A DNA stretch of 64,000 nt. Source: Geobacter sp. AOG2 (GTDB lineage Bacteria > Desulfobacterota > Desulfuromonadia > Geobacterales > Pseudopelobacteraceae). Under the pieces are notes generated by a model. The model was not told where the DNA came from. It saw only the letters and a program-made list of their open reading frames with translations, and searched no databases. The DNA lies in the NCBI RefSeq assembly GCF_019972295.1, contig NZ_BLJA01000001.1, positions 3,007,574-3,071,573 of the forward strand. Direction: 5' to 3'. The position numbers were made by a program, and so were the translations under genes. Position 1 is the stretch's first letter. Every line of letters begins with the position of its first letter. Shown piece by piece: positions 9,525 through 19,815 of this stretch.

Positions 9525-10865
9525 TTACTGGGGCGACAATATGAAAAATGTTTCGACGAAATAGTCCCAGGTCGTTTCGTCAAAGGGAATGACGCCTGTC
9601 CAATACTTGAGCATCAACCACGTCGTCAGCATCACGCAAATGGCCGTTACAAAAATCATTACTCGCTTCAGGAAGAGAGACGACAACCCCTCGTAGAGGG
9701 AACAGAAGCATATCGCAAAAAGTGGAATCGATTCTATGAATGCCCTGTGGCCAAAAGAGCCGCCATAGAACCAACTATGCCAGGAGGATATGACATAGAT
9801 ATTCAACGGCAGGAACACCAGGATCGGTGTGAAATATTCCCTGGCATTCTTTCGTATATAAAACAGGCCGGGGATGACAGTTAACAGGATTGGTGACCAG
9901 AAGAACAAGCCCTTGCGAACGCTGAACAATACGTTCAACACTTCAGGTTTTGCAAAATTAAAATACTCGCCGCGATATGAAAATATGACCAGATGCCCGG
10001 TGATGACCTTCCAGTACAGTAATTGCAAGGAAATAACGCAGGCACACAGCAGGGCCCCATATGTCATCTTGATTGCATTGTTTCTCCAGAAGGCAAGCCG
10101 GTCCGCCAGAGCCCGGAAGGAATCCACTCCGTACAGGATTCCAAACAGCAGCCAAAGTCCGTTTGTAGGTCGCGTTATGATTATGAGGCCGGCCAGCACA
10201 CCACTGGGCAGAAAATACCAGACGCGCCCCTCCGCATAGATACGCTGAACCATGAAAAGAAAGGCGGAAAAGAGAAAAAACGAGTAAACATGGCTGAAAA
10301 CACTGTCATAGGTGGCATAGTGAAAGAGGTTTGTGCCGAACACCATCCCGATCATTGCTACGAGTATCGACTCTTGCTTGAAATTTCTTTCCAGAACTTT
10401 CCAGAGAATCCCTATGCCCAATGTGGCGTAGAACAACCCTGAAAATGCGGCCATGTATTGAAACAGAGGTGAGAACCCATCGACCGGGGTATTGGTCACA
10501 AATGCCGCGATGCAGGCCAGGAAAAAGAACGGCATCATCAACAGCGCGGTGCCCATGGGATATTTTATCAGGTAGTTCGAGGAATTATCCCACAAGAGCG
10601 GGCCCGAATAGTGCCACAAGGATGGGGGCGCGCCAGGGATATGCCCGGCGTTAAAGACCGCGGCGATGCTCTGTAGACCGATATCGTGGTAAATGAACGC
10701 GGCGGGGAGGTAGAGATAATAACCGAGGCCGTCGCTACGGATCGGCGGGTAATTCAGCCGCAGTGCATAGACCGCGATGATGCCGATGATTCCCAGAATG
10801 GCTTCAGCCGCGAGGAAGAGCCGTAGCGGGTGTTTCAGGAGCGCCTGCTTCATCTCTCTCTTCAT
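9525..10865 (-). CDS. polytopic membrane protein, GT-C-like
   Basis: About 446 residues with a dozen hydrophobic helices. The first outer loop reads RSDGLGYYLYLPAAFIYHD, an Asp-Gly-x-x-Tyr-Tyr pattern found in a branch of GT-C-like membrane proteins that lacks the usual Asp-Glu pair. A later loop has YFNFAKPEVL and a conserved WHSWFYGGSFGHRAFIES. Its ATG overlaps the stop of the upstream gene by 4 bp (ATGA), so translation is likely coupled. A second ATG four codons in has a better purine-rich site. The family function is unknown; a glycosyltransferase role is inferred from topology and neighbours. Confidence 0.7.
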   Translation of the reverse strand: MKREMKQALLKHPLRLFLAAEAILGIIGIIAVYALRLNYPPIRSDGLGYYLYLPAAFIYHDIGLQSIAAVFNAGHIPGAPPSLWHYSGPLLWDNSSNYLIKYPMGTALLMMPFFFLACIAAFVTNTPVDGFSPLFQYMAAFSGLFYATLGIGILWKVLERNFKQESILVAMIGMVFGTNLFHYATYDSVFSHVYSFFLFSAFLFMVQRIYAEGRVWYFLPSGVLAGLIIITRPTNGLWLLFGILYGVDSFRALADRLAFWRNNAIKMTYGALLCACVISLQLLYWKVITGHLVIFSYRGEYFNFAKPEVLNVLFSVRKGLFFWSPILLTVIPGLFYIRKNAREYFTPILVFLPLNIYVISSWHSWFYGGSFGHRAFIESIPLFAICFCSLYEGLSSLFLKRVMIFVTAICVMLTTWLMLKYWTGVIPFDETTWDYFVETFFILSPQ

Positions 10866-12442
10866 TTGTTCGCTTGCCCGGCGGGGTCGAAAAGATAAGC
10901 GCAGTAGCTCTCATCGTTGACAACATCGGCATTGCGACATCCGATGAGGCGCAATTTCGGTTGCCACTCCCCAGGTAGCGGGAATTTCCTCATGACGAAC
11001 TCATCGACAACAACAACCACGGGTGAAGCGGATCGCGTCGCAAGCGGCAGAATCCGGTCCCAAACGACGGAGTGCAGCATGCGAGCGGTATCCCAAATGA
11101 CGTAAGATCCGAAACGGTCGCCGCAGGGATAATAAGCCGAGGGCTTGTCAAGGTAGCCGACCACCGGCATGCCGGTGACGTCGAGGTCGGCCAGCAGCGG
11201 CAGTTTGTCGAGTCCGCGTTCGCGGATCAACTCGGCAGTGGCTTTGGCCGCAGAGAAGGTGTATTTGTACTCGCCGGTAGCCGCAATAGCGGCCCCTGCC
11301 ATATGGATCACCAGGATTATAGGCAGCAGGACGGCAACCGCCCGTTCCGCATACCGCGACATCGGGTTGAGAGACCCTGGCAGGGATACGGGCGACATGG
11401 TTTCGGCAAGCCACAAGGCCGTTCCAAAACAGATAAAAAGAAAACCATGGTGGCGCAGATAGCCCATGTGCTTCACATAAAAGAAGGCCAGCAACCCCAG
11501 GCTGCCGGTTAGGTAATAGAGGAGGGCCAGAGGGCGCCGAAGGAGGGCAAGCGAAACAAGGATAAGGATCAGGGGGGCGCCGATCCAGGAAAATTCGCGG
11601 TATATTGGAAATACCGCAAGGAGTTCACTTTCCCAGAAACCAGGCCCGGGTTTCGGTAGCGGCAGATATGCCGCCGTCATGTTTTTCATCACCTGCGCCA
11701 GCTTGGCCGGATCGAATCCGAAGTGCCACCCCATTGCATATCCGGTATCCGGGGGGGGGATCATGTTGTAGACCGAGAATAGTATCCCCACTGCAGCGAT
11801 GGTCAGCCCGCGCCAGATGTTTTTTCTCCCTGGTACGGGCTGGTGCGTTGCGGTTTCGATTGTCAGCATGATAAGGGCCGCTATTGCAAGCAGGCAGGCG
11901 AGCATGCTCGTATTGGCCAGCAGCAGCAGCAAGGTGCCGAGCACAAAGGGGTGATCACGCCGGAACGGGAATACGGCGCAAAATGCGAACAGGGCAAGTA
12001 GCCCAAGAGAATAGTTCCTGGCGATGGTCCCGTACTCATAAACCGGATAGTAACCGAGAACGGCTACGAGGCGGATCCACCACGGAGCAGGTGCCGCCTT
12101 GGTGATAAGAAAAACGGTACCCCCGGAGACGGCGAGGTTTAACAACAGTATGGATTCCGGATTGGTGGTAATGCGTGTGAGGGGCCAAATCAAAATATAC
12201 CAGAGAGCGGGATGGCCATCGTAACGGATGTTATGGAAGATATCGAGCAGCGTTTGGCTATCTCTGGCGATGAGCCACGGGCCCATTTCATCCCGCCACA
12301 TCTCGTGGTGAAATGAAGTGAAACCTGCATAAATGAGAAAGAGCAAGGTCACAGAGAGGGCAAACAAGGTTTTCCTGTTTGGCCGGAGAGATGAAGTTAC
12401 AACCTCGGTCCGGTCTTGCACGATTTTCTCATCCGCAATCAT
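10862..12442 (-). CDS. GT-C-like polytopic membrane protein
   Basis: About 526 residues. The N-terminal arm is cytoplasmic (about 28 residues), followed by helix 1 and the acidic loop HEMWRDEMGPWLIARDS, then YDGHPALWYILIWPL. That layout matches membrane glycosyltransferases of the GT-C fold. About 10 further helices follow, then a soluble C-terminal domain of about 120 residues. No strong ribosome-binding site is visible at ATG 12442. The downstream gene overlaps by 4 bp. It follows a small lipoprotein gene by 25 bp and probably shares its transcript. Confidence 0.7.
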   Translation of the reverse strand: MIADEKIVQDRTEVVTSSLRPNRKTLFALSVTLLFLIYAGFTSFHHEMWRDEMGPWLIARDSQTLLDIFHNIRYDGHPALWYILIWPLTRITTNPESILLLNLAVSGGTVFLITKAAPAPWWIRLVAVLGYYPVYEYGTIARNYSLGLLALFAFCAVFPFRRDHPFVLGTLLLLLANTSMLACLLAIAALIMLTIETATHQPVPGRKNIWRGLTIAAVGILFSVYNMIPPPDTGYAMGWHFGFDPAKLAQVMKNMTAAYLPLPKPGPGFWESELLAVFPIYREFSWIGAPLILILVSLALLRRPLALLYYLTGSLGLLAFFYVKHMGYLRHHGFLFICFGTALWLAETMSPVSLPGSLNPMSRYAERAVAVLLPIILVIHMAGAAIAATGEYKYTFSAAKATAELIRERGLDKLPLLADLDVTGMPVVGYLDKPSAYYPCGDRFGSYVIWDTARMLHSVVWDRILPLATRSASPVVVVVDEFVMRKFPLPGEWQPKLRLIGCRNADVVNDESYCAYLFDPAGQANK

Positions 12443-12467
12443 TAGGCACAGGGGGAAAAAAAGAGCA

Positions 12468-12806
12468 TTATTTTACCTTTTCCAAAATGGTTTTTGCGCC
12501 GTTAACTTCTATTTCCAACTTGTTCCCGTCTAGTTTCCCAGAGTAAGCATCTTTAGCTTCATTGATTTTAATCGTGCCGTCAGCAGAAATAGTCCATTTA
12601 AATGGTGTTTTTGCCGTTTCTGTCGTTGCCATTCCCGCGTGACCTGGAATAGGAGTGAAGGTGGTTCCTGTATGATCTTTTTTGAATTCAGCTATAAAGC
12701 CTTTGACCTCATCATTTTTCCATTTTCCGACAAGCTTTGTTTCCGGTTTACTGCAGCCCATAGCAATCAATATAAAAATCGATAATAAACATAGTGATCT
12801 TTTCAT
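12468..12806 (-). CDS. small lipoprotein, function unknown
   Basis: A 112-residue protein with a lipoprotein signal: MKRSLCLLSIFILIAMGC, where LIAMGC is the lipobox and Cys18 the lipidated residue. The mature part starts SKPETKLVGKWKND and is rich in beta-prone and charged residues (DGTIKINEAKDAYSGKLDG), suggesting a small beta-barrel or lipocalin-like fold. ATG 12806 is preceded by GAGGAG at good spacing; a longer reading from 12857 has no such site. It lies 25 bp upstream of a GT-C gene in the same direction. I do not recognise a named family. Confidence 0.7.
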   Translation of the reverse strand: MKRSLCLLSIFILIAMGCSKPETKLVGKWKNDEVKGFIAEFKKDHTGTTFTPIPGHAGMATTETAKTPFKWTISADGTIKINEAKDAYSGKLDGNKLEIEVNGAKTILEKVK

Positions 12807-13602
12807 GGTTGTCTCCTCAAAATAGAAGTGCTGGTTAATCATCTGTTTGTGTGCCATCCGGCAAACCGGGGGAATCAGTCGCTAAAAGCGATGATAGTCT
12901 TTAATGATATATTATTTTCTCAAAATTTTAAACGAAAAATTTATGCCCAGATGGCCTTTCATGCCATCTGATCAGTTCTCGTGGAGAAGATCTTCTTCCC
13001 CTTGTCCTGATAATGTAATCAGGCCGGGTTGCTCATTTGAAGGGGGCTGAATTCCGAATGCGGATGGGTGTCATTCCGGGCCTAGCATGACGTATGGGCG
13101 GAGTAGCCGGAACTCATTCGGGAAATGAGCCGCCAGTGGAGATATTGATGAACTCTGGTTTGCGATAAAGCCGGCGGGCAAGTTAATGACATTGACATCC
13201 CTACCGATTTATTCGATAAAGTCACCTTGGGCGGACGCTATTCTCCCCGTGGCCGGGGCGGTCAAGGCCTTGAAAGCTCTAAATAAATTAGAGTGTCGGT
13301 ATGGGGCCATATACAGGCGCCAGGGAGAAAACGATGTTCGGCGTACGAAGAGGTGCCCTATGGGGAGCCACTTCCGTACGGCAACGAAAAAGGATATCCG
13401 AATGAATGCATCAACACTGTTCTTATGGGGAAATTGGATGTTCCGACTCAAAACCATCTGTTGGTAAGGAATCAAGATGATTGAAAAAACACTGACGTTA
13501 AATTGCTGCCGTCGCCCATCATAATCTTCAGCGTAGTTAAGCACTCAAAACTCTTGGCGCCTGCCAGAGGAGCCCAACAGTGAATGAAGCAGCGACGAAC
13601 TT
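12807..13602. other. gene-poor interval, possibly decayed coding sequence
   Basis: About 800 bp without a convincing gene. Short open stretches overlap in several frames between 13140 and 13485 (for instance one containing PYGEPLPYGNEKGYP at about 13350-13400). None has a start with a ribosome site or a recognisable family. Codon-like texture with frame changes suggests a decayed gene, but I cannot name it. Confidence 0.35.
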
Positions 13603-14679
13603 ATGAACCCACCGGACCAGCCTCAAGACATAATCTTCTCCCCCTCTGGCTGCTCTGAGGTTGTGGTGTTGATGTCGACTTTTAATGGCTCTTCATTCAT
13701 CGCTGACCAGATCAGGAGCATCCAGTGCCAGACATTCACCAACTGGGTTATGATCGTTCGCGATGATGGTTCGACGGATGAAACGCTTGATATTGTGAAA
13801 AATTTTGCAGCAGATGATGAAAGGATACAGATTGTAACCGATAACAGACCATCCCGACTGGGGCCGAAAGCCAGTTTTGGCGCCTTGATGGAGCGTGCTC
13901 AGGATATGCACGCACATTACTACTGTTTTGCTGATCAAGACGATGTGTGGCATTCTGACAAAATAGCGTCATCACTGGAGCGCCTCAAAAAAATCGAGGC
14001 TGATACGGGGGCAGATGTCCCGGTTCTCGTTTACAGCGATCTGCAAGTGGTGACAAAAGACCTTGTAGAAATCTCACCATCATTCTACGCGTACCAAGGG
14101 ATTCGTACCGGCGAAGAGCCCCCATTTCACACGCTGTTGGTGCAAAACCATATTGTCGGTTGCAGCATGATGTTCAACCGTTCGCTGCTGGAGATGGCGA
14201 CTCCGGTGCCGGAGCAGGCTTATATGCATGACTGGTGGGTGGCAATCTGTGCGCGCGTACGGGGAATCGTGTCTTTTCTGGATGAACCTACGGTTAAATA
14301 TCGGCAGCATGGTGGCAACAGTGCTGGCGCTGGTGGTATCAGGCGTCTTTTTAGCCTGAGCGGCTGGGGAACTCTCTGGCAAAAGCTGAACTGGATTTTT
14401 TTATGTTCGGTGTCCCAATCTGAAAGTCTCAGCCAGCGACTACATACAAGGGGCGATTCAGCCGGTGTGTTGAGTCCTACCGAAGCGGCGGCAGTGTATG
14501 CTGTAGAAGTTTGGGGGCAACTGGCCGAGATGAATGTACTTGAGCGGTTGGGCCTGGCAATCGGCTGGAGACTGAAATCGCAGAACAATCCCTTGACGAT
14601 TTTGCTCTACATACAGCTTTTACTGTTACCGATGTTGAAGCGTTTGCTTTACCGGCCCTCTAAAGGAAAAGAGAAATGA
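13603..14679 (+). CDS. GT2 glycosyltransferase, rhamnosyltransferase-like
   Basis: About 358 residues. GT-A fold signatures are MSTFNGSSFIADQIRSI, RDDGSTDET and the metal/nucleotide-binding ADQDDVWHSDK, the last typical of rhamnosyltransferases in O-antigen and rhamnan clusters. A helical C-terminus (ILLYIQLLLLPMLKRLLY) may dock on the membrane. It acts in the cytoplasm, adding a sugar to a lipid-linked glycan; rhamnose or another 6-deoxyhexose is the likeliest donor. It points toward the deoxysugar operon (14746-22866) and converges on its last gene. The ATG at 13603 has only a weak ribosome site. Confidence 0.8.
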   Translation: MNPPDQPQDIIFSPSGCSEVVVLMSTFNGSSFIADQIRSIQCQTFTNWVMIVRDDGSTDETLDIVKNFAADDERIQIVTDNRPSRLGPKASFGALMERAQDMHAHYYCFADQDDVWHSDKIASSLERLKKIEADTGADVPVLVYSDLQVVTKDLVEISPSFYAYQGIRTGEEPPFHTLLVQNHIVGCSMMFNRSLLEMATPVPEQAYMHDWWVAICARVRGIVSFLDEPTVKYRQHGGNSAGAGGIRRLFSLSGWGTLWQKLNWIFLCSVSQSESLSQRLHTRGDSAGVLSPTEAAAVYAVEVWGQLAEMNVLERLGLAIGWRLKSQNNPLTILLYIQLLLLPMLKRLLYRPSKGKEK

Positions 14680-14745
14680 GGCCTGGAAGCACACATGCTT
14701 AGAATGCCGGATCAGCACACTCGGGCACGATGAGTCCGAGAAAGA

Positions 14746-15846
14746 TCATTTGGGAGTGAAAGAACGTCTTAGTTGGAGGAAGCCGGGGAAAAATTTTCTG
14801 ATCCAGAAAACAATAAACCACACGATTATCAGGCTCGAGAACTTGCCAAGCAGCCAGAGAAAGCGTACCTCCGTAGAGAATCTCCCCCCACCGGTTTCCT
14901 CTAAAAACAGCGACTTGACAGCGGTGTTCTCATCGAAAAGGTGCGATATTGCCCTGGCTGTTGCCGCCACGCCGAACCGGTATTCCCCGATCTCATGTTT
15001 TGAGGATTTGTAGGCAAATGAATATAGATGCAATTTGCAGATTCCAGAAAGATTTGTTTTAAAGTCCTCTACAAGCGCCGGATTTCGAAAAACTTCTGCG
15101 CAACGCCGGATTAAAGGCAGCCCGGCATCCTTGAACTTCTGCAAATGCAGATTGCTTTGACTCCAAGACTCATTATGCGTCCGCATTACCACAAATGGCG
15201 CATCAATAAACAGAATTCTCCCCAGAAGAGCGCAACGGACGAGAAACAGGTATTCGCAGTACACGCCAACCGCCGAATCACATAACTCTTCGACGCCGCC
15301 TGTCTTTATTCTCAAGGCTGCCGTATCAAAAAGTCCCGCTGTTGAAATGATTTTGGCCCGGCCCTTAAAATAGGTTTTAAGAAAGCTCTGGCCTGAATAC
15401 TGCTGGAAGGAGCGTACGTGCACCGTTTTCGGCGAAAATGTGTTTGAACCCCGCAACAGGCTAAAAGAGGAAAAGAGCGCTGGCGGGAAATCGTACCGGC
15501 TGATAAACGTATGTGCCGTGCTTAAAAATTCCGGTTCGTACAGATCGTCATCAAACAGCCAGGTGAAATAACGTCCTCGCGCTAAAGCCAGCAGGGCATT
15601 CATGTTGCCCACCTCACGGAGATTGACCGAATGATTGATAATCCGGACTCGCGGGTCGATTATGCCAAGCATTTCGACGGTGAGGGTTTCAGCTTGGTAG
15701 TCATTGCCGACAATGATCTCGAAGTCGCCGAAAGACTGGGATAGCACTGACTGAAGGGTTTCGCGCAACAAGTCATGGCGGTTGTAGGTCGGCACGGCAA
15801 TGGTGAAAAACGGCCTGTTCCCCGTTTCATTTGCTACCACGAGCAT
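14746..15846 (-). CDS. GT2 family glycosyltransferase
   Basis: About 366 residues. The N-terminal GT-A fold has FFTIAVPTYNRHDLLRETL and QSFGDFEIIVGND, and the metal site WLFDDDLYEPEF. A hydrophobic segment near the C-terminus (SSLIIVWFIVFWIRKFF) suggests membrane association. It is the last gene of the eight-gene operon and overlaps the upstream epimerase by 13 bp. A GTG at 15840 is better spaced from GGGGAG than the ATG at 15846, so the true start may be two codons later. It probably transfers the sugar made by the operon or one next to it. Confidence 0.8.
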   Translation of the reverse strand: MLVVANETGNRPFFTIAVPTYNRHDLLRETLQSVLSQSFGDFEIIVGNDYQAETLTVEMLGIIDPRVRIINHSVNLREVGNMNALLALARGRYFTWLFDDDLYEPEFLSTAHTFISRYDFPPALFSSFSLLRGSNTFSPKTVHVRSFQQYSGQSFLKTYFKGRAKIISTAGLFDTAALRIKTGGVEELCDSAVGVYCEYLFLVRCALLGRILFIDAPFVVMRTHNESWSQSNLHLQKFKDAGLPLIRRCAEVFRNPALVEDFKTNLSGICKLHLYSFAYKSSKHEIGEYRFGVAATARAISHLFDENTAVKSLFLEETGGGRFSTEVRFLWLLGKFSSLIIVWFIVFWIRKFFPGFLQLRRSFTPK

Positions 15847-16772
15847 GCTCCCCGCAGGATGTCTATCGACTCGGCAACCCGTTTATGCAGGTCTCCTTTA
15901 AAGGTGAAGCCTAATGAACGGAACTTTTCGCAGGCAACGGCATAGGAAAGCTGGTTCATGATCCGATGGTCCACCAACTTCACCCGCGCATCAGGAATAA
16001 ACTCGCGGACCGTGTCGATTACCTGGCGGACAGTGGCGTTGATGGTGAGGACATTATAGATGTTTCCATCAAAAAGGTCATTGCCGATGATGAATTCAAT
16101 GGCTCGTACAGCATCACTTAAATCCAGGTAGGGCCGCTGCTGGTCCAGGGCTGATGTCCAAACCGTGAGCGGAATGCCCATGCAGGCCTGCCAGATAAAC
16201 TTATTCACCGCCGTGTGGAAGCGCATTCCGACGGACGCACCGAAGATTGTCCCGAAACGGCAAATGATGAAGCGCAAACGTTGTTCTTGACCGACCTGCG
16301 CCAACAGCTGCTCGGCGCGCAGCTTCGACTCGGCATAGGGGCTTTGGGGCTTCAGCTCATGGGGGGCGCATTGCTCGTCAACCACAGCGGCCTGGGTACC
16401 GTAGACGCTGGTGGTGGACAGGAACAAAAGCGGCGCGCCGACGCTGGCGCAGGCCCGGGCCACCCGCTCCGTACCAATGAAATTGGTTTGCTCGACTTTT
16501 TCCTGGATGTCGAAGCTCCCTTCAGCATTGGTGATGGCAGCCAAGTGGACTACCGTTAAAGCTCCTGCAAACAGTTCCTCCAAATCGGCGGTGAGGATGT
16601 CGGCTTCGCGGAACCGGTAGCGCCCCTGAGCGGGGAGGTTGAACAATGAACAGAAGCGTTGCGTGGAAAGGTTGTCCAACATTATGATCTCTGCCCCAGG
16701 GAACGTTTCCGGCAGGCTGCGGATCAGCTGTGAGCCGATATGTCCCAAGGCTCCGGTTACAACGATTTTCAT
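15834..16772 (-). CDS. NAD-dependent sugar epimerase/dehydratase (extended SDR)
   Basis: About 312 residues. A Rossmann motif TGALGHIG opens the protein. The active-site set is LSTTSVYG followed by Tyr146-x3-Lys150 (SPYAESK), as in NDP-sugar epimerases, dehydratases and 4-ketoreductases. A later RPYLDLSDAVRAIEFII matches the substrate-side region of this family. In this operon it likely reduces or epimerises a nucleotide-linked 4-keto deoxysugar. It lies 27 bp after the aminotransferase gene and overlaps the following GT2 gene. The exact reaction cannot be fixed from sequence. Confidence 0.85.
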   Translation of the reverse strand: MKIVVTGALGHIGSQLIRSLPETFPGAEIIMLDNLSTQRFCSLFNLPAQGRYRFREADILTADLEELFAGALTVVHLAAITNAEGSFDIQEKVEQTNFIGTERVARACASVGAPLLFLSTTSVYGTQAAVVDEQCAPHELKPQSPYAESKLRAEQLLAQVGQEQRLRFIICRFGTIFGASVGMRFHTAVNKFIWQACMGIPLTVWTSALDQQRPYLDLSDAVRAIEFIIGNDLFDGNIYNVLTINATVRQVIDTVREFIPDARVKLVDHRIMNQLSYAVACEKFRSLGFTFKGDLHKRVAESIDILRGACSW

Positions 16773-16799
16773 TGTGGAAGCTCCTTCACATTTCTCGGA

Positions 16800-17894
16800 T
16801 CAAATCCCCTGGAAGCGGTTGGCCGCATTGATTACCTGATCGATGTCGTCTTCGGTATGGCAGAAGGATATGGGCAGGCTCAGGGTTGTTGCATGAATCT
16901 CGTCGGCAACCGGATACGCCTGTTCGCTGAACATGCCCGCAAGGGCCTTCTGGCGGTGGGGGGGAACGGGGTAGTGGATCTCGGTCATGATCCCCTGATC
17001 CGCAAGGTACGCTTTCAGGTCGTCACGACGTGGATGGCGGATGTTGAAAATATGGTAAACATCGAAAAAATCCTCATGCACGCTCGGTTTTACGAATTCA
17101 TTTCTCAGACCGCTCTGATACATGGCTGCAAGGCGGCGCTTGTGATCATTGATGCGGTCGAGGGCCTGCAGCTTTACCGACAGGAAGGCCGCCTGCAGTT
17201 CATCCAAACGCGAATTCATACCAATACGGTCGTTGTAATACTTCCGGGTAGAACCGTAGTTACGTAGCATGCGAATAGACTCAGCCACCGCAGCGTCTCG
17301 TGTTGTGACGGCTCCGGCATCCCCGAAGGCGCCCAGGTTTTTGGTGGGATAAAAGCTGAAGGCGGCGGCATCGCCAAAGCTACCGGCAATCTGCCCCCGG
17401 AATCTTGCGCCATGGGCTTGGGCGCAGTCTTCGAACACCTTGAGTCCGTGCCTGTCGGCTATCGATATGATCCGGTCCATCCGGCACATCTTACCATACA
17501 GGTGTACGACCATTATTGCCGCGGTCTTTGCCGTGATACACGCTTCGATGGCATCCGGGTCGATAGTGTAGCTGGCAATGTCCGGTTCAGCCAGCACCGG
17601 CTTCAGATCTGCCTGGATAATGGAAAGTACGGTGGCAATGTAGGTGTTTGATGGAACAATCACCTCACTCCCCGGCGCAAACCCGAATGCTTTCAGCGAG
17701 AGGGTCAGAGCATCCATACCGGAAGCCACTCCGATGCAGTGAGGCATTCCACAGAACCGAGCAAATTCACGTTCGAATCGTTCAACTTGAGGGCCGAGGA
17801 TATACCATCCGCTTTCCAGTACTTCGCGGAATGTCTCACGTAATTCGGCAAAGAATGATACGTTTACCTTATGCAGATCTTCATAAGGAATCAT
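16800..17894 (-). CDS. DegT/DnrJ/EryC1-type sugar aminotransferase
   Basis: About 364 residues, the normal length for PLP-dependent nucleotide-sugar aminotransferases. The PLP lysine is Lys185 in [14 protein letters not shown]; Asp156 in FEDCAQAHG would contact the pyridine nitrogen. The wording around Lys185 is like 3-amino-3,6-dideoxyhexose enzymes of the FdtB/QdtB/DesV group. The enzyme would convert a keto sugar to an amino sugar using glutamate. It overlaps the epimerase gene upstream by 4 bp. It implies an aminodeoxysugar product, unless the enzyme is a PLP-dependent dehydratase relative; the lysine argues against that. Confidence 0.85.
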   Translation of the reverse strand: MIPYEDLHKVNVSFFAELRETFREVLESGWYILGPQVERFEREFARFCGMPHCIGVASGMDALTLSLKAFGFAPGSEVIVPSNTYIATVLSIIQADLKPVLAEPDIASYTIDPDAIEACITAKTAAIMVVHLYGKMCRMDRIISIADRHGLKVFEDCAQAHGARFRGQIAGSFGDAAAFSFYPTKNLGAFGDAGAVTTRDAAVAESIRMLRNYGSTRKYYNDRIGMNSRLDELQAAFLSVKLQALDRINDHKRRLAAMYQSGLRNEFVKPSVHEDFFDVYHIFNIRHPRRDDLKAYLADQGIMTEIHYPVPPHRQKALAGMFSEQAYPVADEIHATTLSLPISFCHTEDDIDQVINAANRFQGI

Positions 17895-18838
17895 GCCCCC
17901 ACCACCGCCTTGATTTGCCGCAAACCATCTATAAAGGAAAAGGCAGGCTGCCAGTTGACAATGGAGCGAAGGCGACGGGAAGAAAATTCTACATGATCAA
18001 TTTCAATCTTTTTCCGTTCTTCCGGCCATGCTATATGCGTCACCTTGCCTTGCTCGAATATCCGGACGATTGTTTCGGCGATTTCAGCCACAGTTAGATG
18101 CTGATCGCTGGTGGCGAACCAGCTCTCGCCCACGAGACGGGGTTCAAAGGCGGCGCGCCACAGGATGTCAGTGGCATCCTCGATATAGAGTACATTCCGT
18201 GACTGGTTCCCCGTTCCGAATATGGTTATCTCCTGATTATTCAAGGCCTGGTGAATAAAGTAGTTGATAAACCCGAATTCCGGATAACCTTTACCATATG
18301 GCCCGTACAGGTTGGCAAAACGGAGTACCACCGTATGGAGATCATGAATGGTGTGATAAATACGGTAGTATTTTTCCGCCACTCCCTTATTGGCGGAATA
18401 TATTTCCAGCGGTCGCTCCCAGTGGTCTTCATCCACCACTTCCGTCACGGCCTTGCCGATGACGGTACTGCTGGAGGTGTAGACGATCCGCGCCTTTTTG
18501 TTCAGAAGCCGAACACTTTCCAGTAGTTTCAGATTACCCAGACAGTTAATCTCAGCGTCCAACAGGGGGTACTGAATCGACAGTGGGTGGGAGGTCTGGG
18601 CGGCGCAGTTGAATATGATATCCTTGTCCTGCACGATATCGGCCAGCAGGGTCTCATCGCGCAGGTCGCCGCGCACGAAGCGAATTCGCGGCCACACCGG
18701 TCTGAGATTGTTGGTGGTGGCGTGCAGGTGCGGCTCCAGCGAATCCATGACAGTTACCTGCACATCCGGCTCCGCCAGGCAGCGCCGCACGAGGTTGGCG
18801 CCCAAAAAACCCGCACCACCGATTATCAGAACATTCAT
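17891..18838 (-). CDS. NAD-dependent sugar epimerase/dehydratase (extended SDR)
   Basis: About 315 residues. Nucleotide-binding [10 protein letters not shown] at residues 7-16, a YTSSSTV stretch, and catalytic Tyr147-x3-Lys151 (YSANK). Substrate-binding region [10 protein letters not shown] and [12 protein letters not shown] follow. Overall it resembles UDP-glucose 4-epimerase and CDP-/dTDP-sugar epimerases. It overlaps both neighbours by 4 bp, so it is made in step with the aminotransferase and the second SDR. It is one of three SDR enzymes in the operon, each probably doing a separate step on the same NDP-sugar. Confidence 0.85.
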   Translation of the reverse strand: MNVLIIGGAGFLGANLVRRCLAEPDVQVTVMDSLEPHLHATTNNLRPVWPRIRFVRGDLRDETLLADIVQDKDIIFNCAAQTSHPLSIQYPLLDAEINCLGNLKLLESVRLLNKKARIVYTSSSTVIGKAVTEVVDEDHWERPLEIYSANKGVAEKYYRIYHTIHDLHTVVLRFANLYGPYGKGYPEFGFINYFIHQALNNQEITIFGTGNQSRNVLYIEDATDILWRAAFEPRLVGESWFATSDQHLTVAEIAETIVRIFEQGKVTHIAWPEERKKIEIDHVEFSSRRLRSIVNWQPAFSFIDGLRQIKAVVGA

Positions 18839-19806
18839 GAATATGCCTCCAGAGTCAGGTCTATCCCCTGATCGAATGTGACTTCCGGCCGCCAGCCAGT
18901 AGCCTGGACAAAGCGCCTCGTGTCAGCGACGAAATGGCGCTCCTCAATGGGTGAGAGGCCCGCGGGAGGCGCAACATGTTCCACCGTCACCTTGCCGCCG
19001 GTGCGGTGCATGGCCCGTTCGGCGACCAGGTTCATCGCTTCGGCGATACTGTACCCTACGCCGCTGCCGATAATATAGTGGCTACCGCTCAGTTCTTCCC
19101 CATTGAGCGCCGCCGCCAGAAATGCCCTGGCAGCATCTTCAACATAGATATAATCCCGGATATAGTCACCGGCGCCGTAGACGGTCAGCGTTTCCCCCTG
19201 CAGCGCACTCCGGATCATCCGGTTGAGCACGCCCCGGTCGCTCTGGCTGCTGGCTGGCCCGGGTCCATAGACATTGGAGAGCCGGAGCGCCGCCCCCCGC
19301 ACGAATCCTTGTTCGCTGTACCATCTCAGGTACTGTTCAGCCATCAGTTTGTGCAGATCATAGACCGTCAACGGGGTGTCGGGGTGTGATTCATCCACCG
19401 GAAGCCGCCGTGGTATGCCGGCCACCGTGACGGTGCTGGAAAAGCAGATTATCGGGCAGCACTTCCGTAGGCGGCATCCCTCCAACAGATGCAGCATCGG
19501 CATGACATTGATCGCATGGTCAGATAGCGGATTGCTGTTGGCGCGATAGGTACTGGTCTGGGCTGCCAAGTGAAAAACCACGTCAATACCGTCGATGGCC
19601 TGCTCCCATACCTGTGGGTCACGTACGTCAGCCGGCAGGTTTTCGAGCCGGCAGCACCCCTCCGGCTGCTCCCAGGCACTTTCCGGACGGTCCAGCCGGA
19701 CAATGCGGCAGTCTATCCCCCTCAGCAGCCTGATGATGGCTGATGCAACATAGCCGCAGCCGCCCGTGATGAGGATGCTCTTATTTTGGAAGGCTTCAAG
19801 ATTCAT
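18835..19806 (-). CDS. NAD-dependent sugar epimerase/dehydratase (extended SDR)
   Basis: About 323 residues. ITGGCGYVASAI is the dinucleotide motif; CFSSTVTVAG and Tyr149-x3-Lys153 (YDLHK) are the catalytic elements; LRLSNVYGPG and IRDYIYVEDAARA are typical of sugar SDRs. It starts 9 bp after the RmlC-like gene and overlaps the next SDR by 4 bp. The reaction (epimerisation, dehydration or ketoreduction) is not decided by sequence. It is distinct from the other two SDRs in the operon, so it is not a simple recent duplication. Confidence 0.85.
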   Translation of the reverse strand: MNLEAFQNKSILITGGCGYVASAIIRLLRGIDCRIVRLDRPESAWEQPEGCCRLENLPADVRDPQVWEQAIDGIDVVFHLAAQTSTYRANSNPLSDHAINVMPMLHLLEGCRLRKCCPIICFSSTVTVAGIPRRLPVDESHPDTPLTVYDLHKLMAEQYLRWYSEQGFVRGAALRLSNVYGPGPASSQSDRGVLNRMIRSALQGETLTVYGAGDYIRDYIYVEDAARAFLAAALNGEELSGSHYIIGSGVGYSIAEAMNLVAERAMHRTGGKVTVEHVAPPAGLSPIEERHFVADTRRFVQATGWRPEVTFDQGIDLTLEAYS

Positions 19807-19815
19807 ATTCCCGGT

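Noticed and set aside
13186-13485. Short frames in the 12.8-13.6 kb gap
   Set aside because: No credible start and no family; recorded only as possible decayed sequence.
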